From contig NZ_KL585415.1 of assembly GCF_000721935.1 (NCBI RefSeq), forward strand, positions 44,031-51,154: DNA of 7,124 nucleotides. The letters are read 5' to 3'. Below the pieces are notes generated by a model. That model was not told where the DNA came from and did not search any database. It saw only the letters and a list, made by a program, of their open reading frames with translations. Positions 6,592-7,124 of this stretch are shown here, piece by piece; position 1 is the first letter of the stretch; each line of letters starts with the position of its first letter. Made by a program: the position numbers and the translations under genes. The stretch is from Streptomyces sp. NRRL WC-3549 (GTDB lineage Bacteria; Actinomycetota; Actinomycetes; Streptomycetales; Streptomycetaceae).

Positions 6592-7124
6592 ATGACCCAC
6601 TCCCGCGCGCTGCGCGTCGGGGTAGACATCGGTGGCACTTTCACCGACATGGCGATCCTCGACGACTCAGGGATCGTCGCCGTCGGGAAGACCCTCACCA
6701 CCCACAGCGAACCCGCTGCCGCCGTCGAGACGGTGCTGCGCCAGACCCTGGCCGCGCACCGGCTCGACGCCGCGGACATCACCACCTTCGTGCACGGCAC
6801 CACCCTGGTCACGAACGCGCTGATCGAGCGCCGTGGCGCCCGTACCGCGCTGCTCACCACCGAGGGTTTCCGGGACGTGGTGGAGATGGGCCGCGAACAC
6901 CGGTACGAGCTCTACGACCTCGCCCTGGAGCTGCCTCGGCCGCTGGTACCGAGGCACCTGCGCTTCGGTGTCCGTGAACGCGTACTGGCCGACGGCGCGG
7001 TCGACACCCCCCTGGACGGCACCGCCGTCAAGCAGCTCGCCGTCGAGCTGTCCGCGGCCGGGGTCCAGGCGGTGGCGGTGTGCTTCCTGCACAGCCACAC
7101 CAACGACGACCACGAGCGGCAGGC
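6592..7124 (+). CDS. hyuA: Hydantoinase A/5-oxoprolinase family protein, N-terminal part (cut by window end)
   Basis: The visible 177 residues match the N-terminal domain of HyuA, the ATP-using subunit of N-methylhydantoinases, 5-oxoprolinases and related acetone/acetophenone carboxylases. VGVDIGGTFTDMAIL (9-23) is the phosphate-binding start of the acetate kinase/Hsp70-like fold. HGTTLVTNALIERRGA (68-83) and TTEGFRDVVEMGREHRYELYD (starting at 89) are the family's hallmark segments. ATG 6592 has a strong GGAGG six bases upstream. The frame is open to the window edge; the full protein is normally near 700 residues, so most lies outside, probably followed by a HyuB-type partner. It is divergent from the GntR regulator and carries its operator in the promoter. 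Whether it opens a hydantoin or 5-oxoproline ring, or activates a ketone, cannot be told from this part. Confidence 0.92.
   Translation, partial: MTHSRALRVGVDIGGTFTDMAILDDSGIVAVGKTLTTHSEPAAAVETVLRQTLAAHRLDAADITTFVHGTTLVTNALIERRGARTALLTTEGFRDVVEMGREHRYELYDLALELPRPLVPRHLRFGVRERVLADGAVDTPLDGTAVKQLAVELSAAGVQAVAVCFLHSHTNDDHERQ

Noticed and set aside
5624..6592. Long upstream extension of the transporter frame
   Set aside because: It runs out of frame through the GntR regulator and shows no homology. GTG 5623 with GGGAG is a normal start for this family.

Overview
High-GC DNA with GTG starts, dense codon-biased frames, TAnnnT-type -10 boxes and family matches typical of actinomycetes; a Streptomyces-like organism is the best guess from composition and gene style, but no species marker is present. 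No RNA gene, CRISPR array, transposase or phage gene is seen.

Layout, left to right: bases 1-68 are non-coding and hold a GC-rich hairpin that may end the leftward operon. A Glu/Leu/Phe/Val dehydrogenase (69-1207, minus) is broken by a one-base frameshift at a run of four G near 707-710. It overlaps by 8 bases a 980-residue FAD plus Fe-S 2-hydroxyacid dehydrogenase (1200-4142, minus; YdiJ/D-2-hydroxyglutarate or D-lactate dehydrogenase type). A 143-base spacer with strong overlapping hairpins follows, then an MHS-family proton symporter (4286-5623, minus). Next is a FadR/FCD-type GntR regulator (5758-6399, minus). Divergent from it, at the right end, is the N-terminal 177 residues of a hydantoinase A/5-oxoprolinase-family protein (6592 to window end, plus), cut by the window edge.

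The clearest non-coding signal is regulatory. A 13-base palindrome, ATCGTC-S-GACGAT, occurs three times (5687-5699, 6476-6488, 6499-6511). It fits the FadR-type GntR half-site pattern TNGTNNNACNA, and each copy sits where the -35/-10 spacer of a nearby promoter is expected: the transporter operon, the regulator itself, and the hydantoinase gene. This makes one compact regulon: the GntR protein probably represses its own gene, the import-plus-oxidation operon on the left and the hydrolase operon on the right, until an inducing metabolite is present.

How the genes may work together (inference): a proton symporter brings in an organic acid or cyclic amide. A HyuA/oxoprolinase-type enzyme opens a ring with ATP, a flavo-iron-sulfur enzyme oxidises a D-2-hydroxyacid, and an amino acid dehydrogenase links an amino acid to its 2-oxoacid. 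Glutamate/2-oxoglutarate chemistry (5-oxoproline, D-2-hydroxyglutarate, glutamate) would connect all three enzymes, but substrates cannot be fixed from sequence alone.
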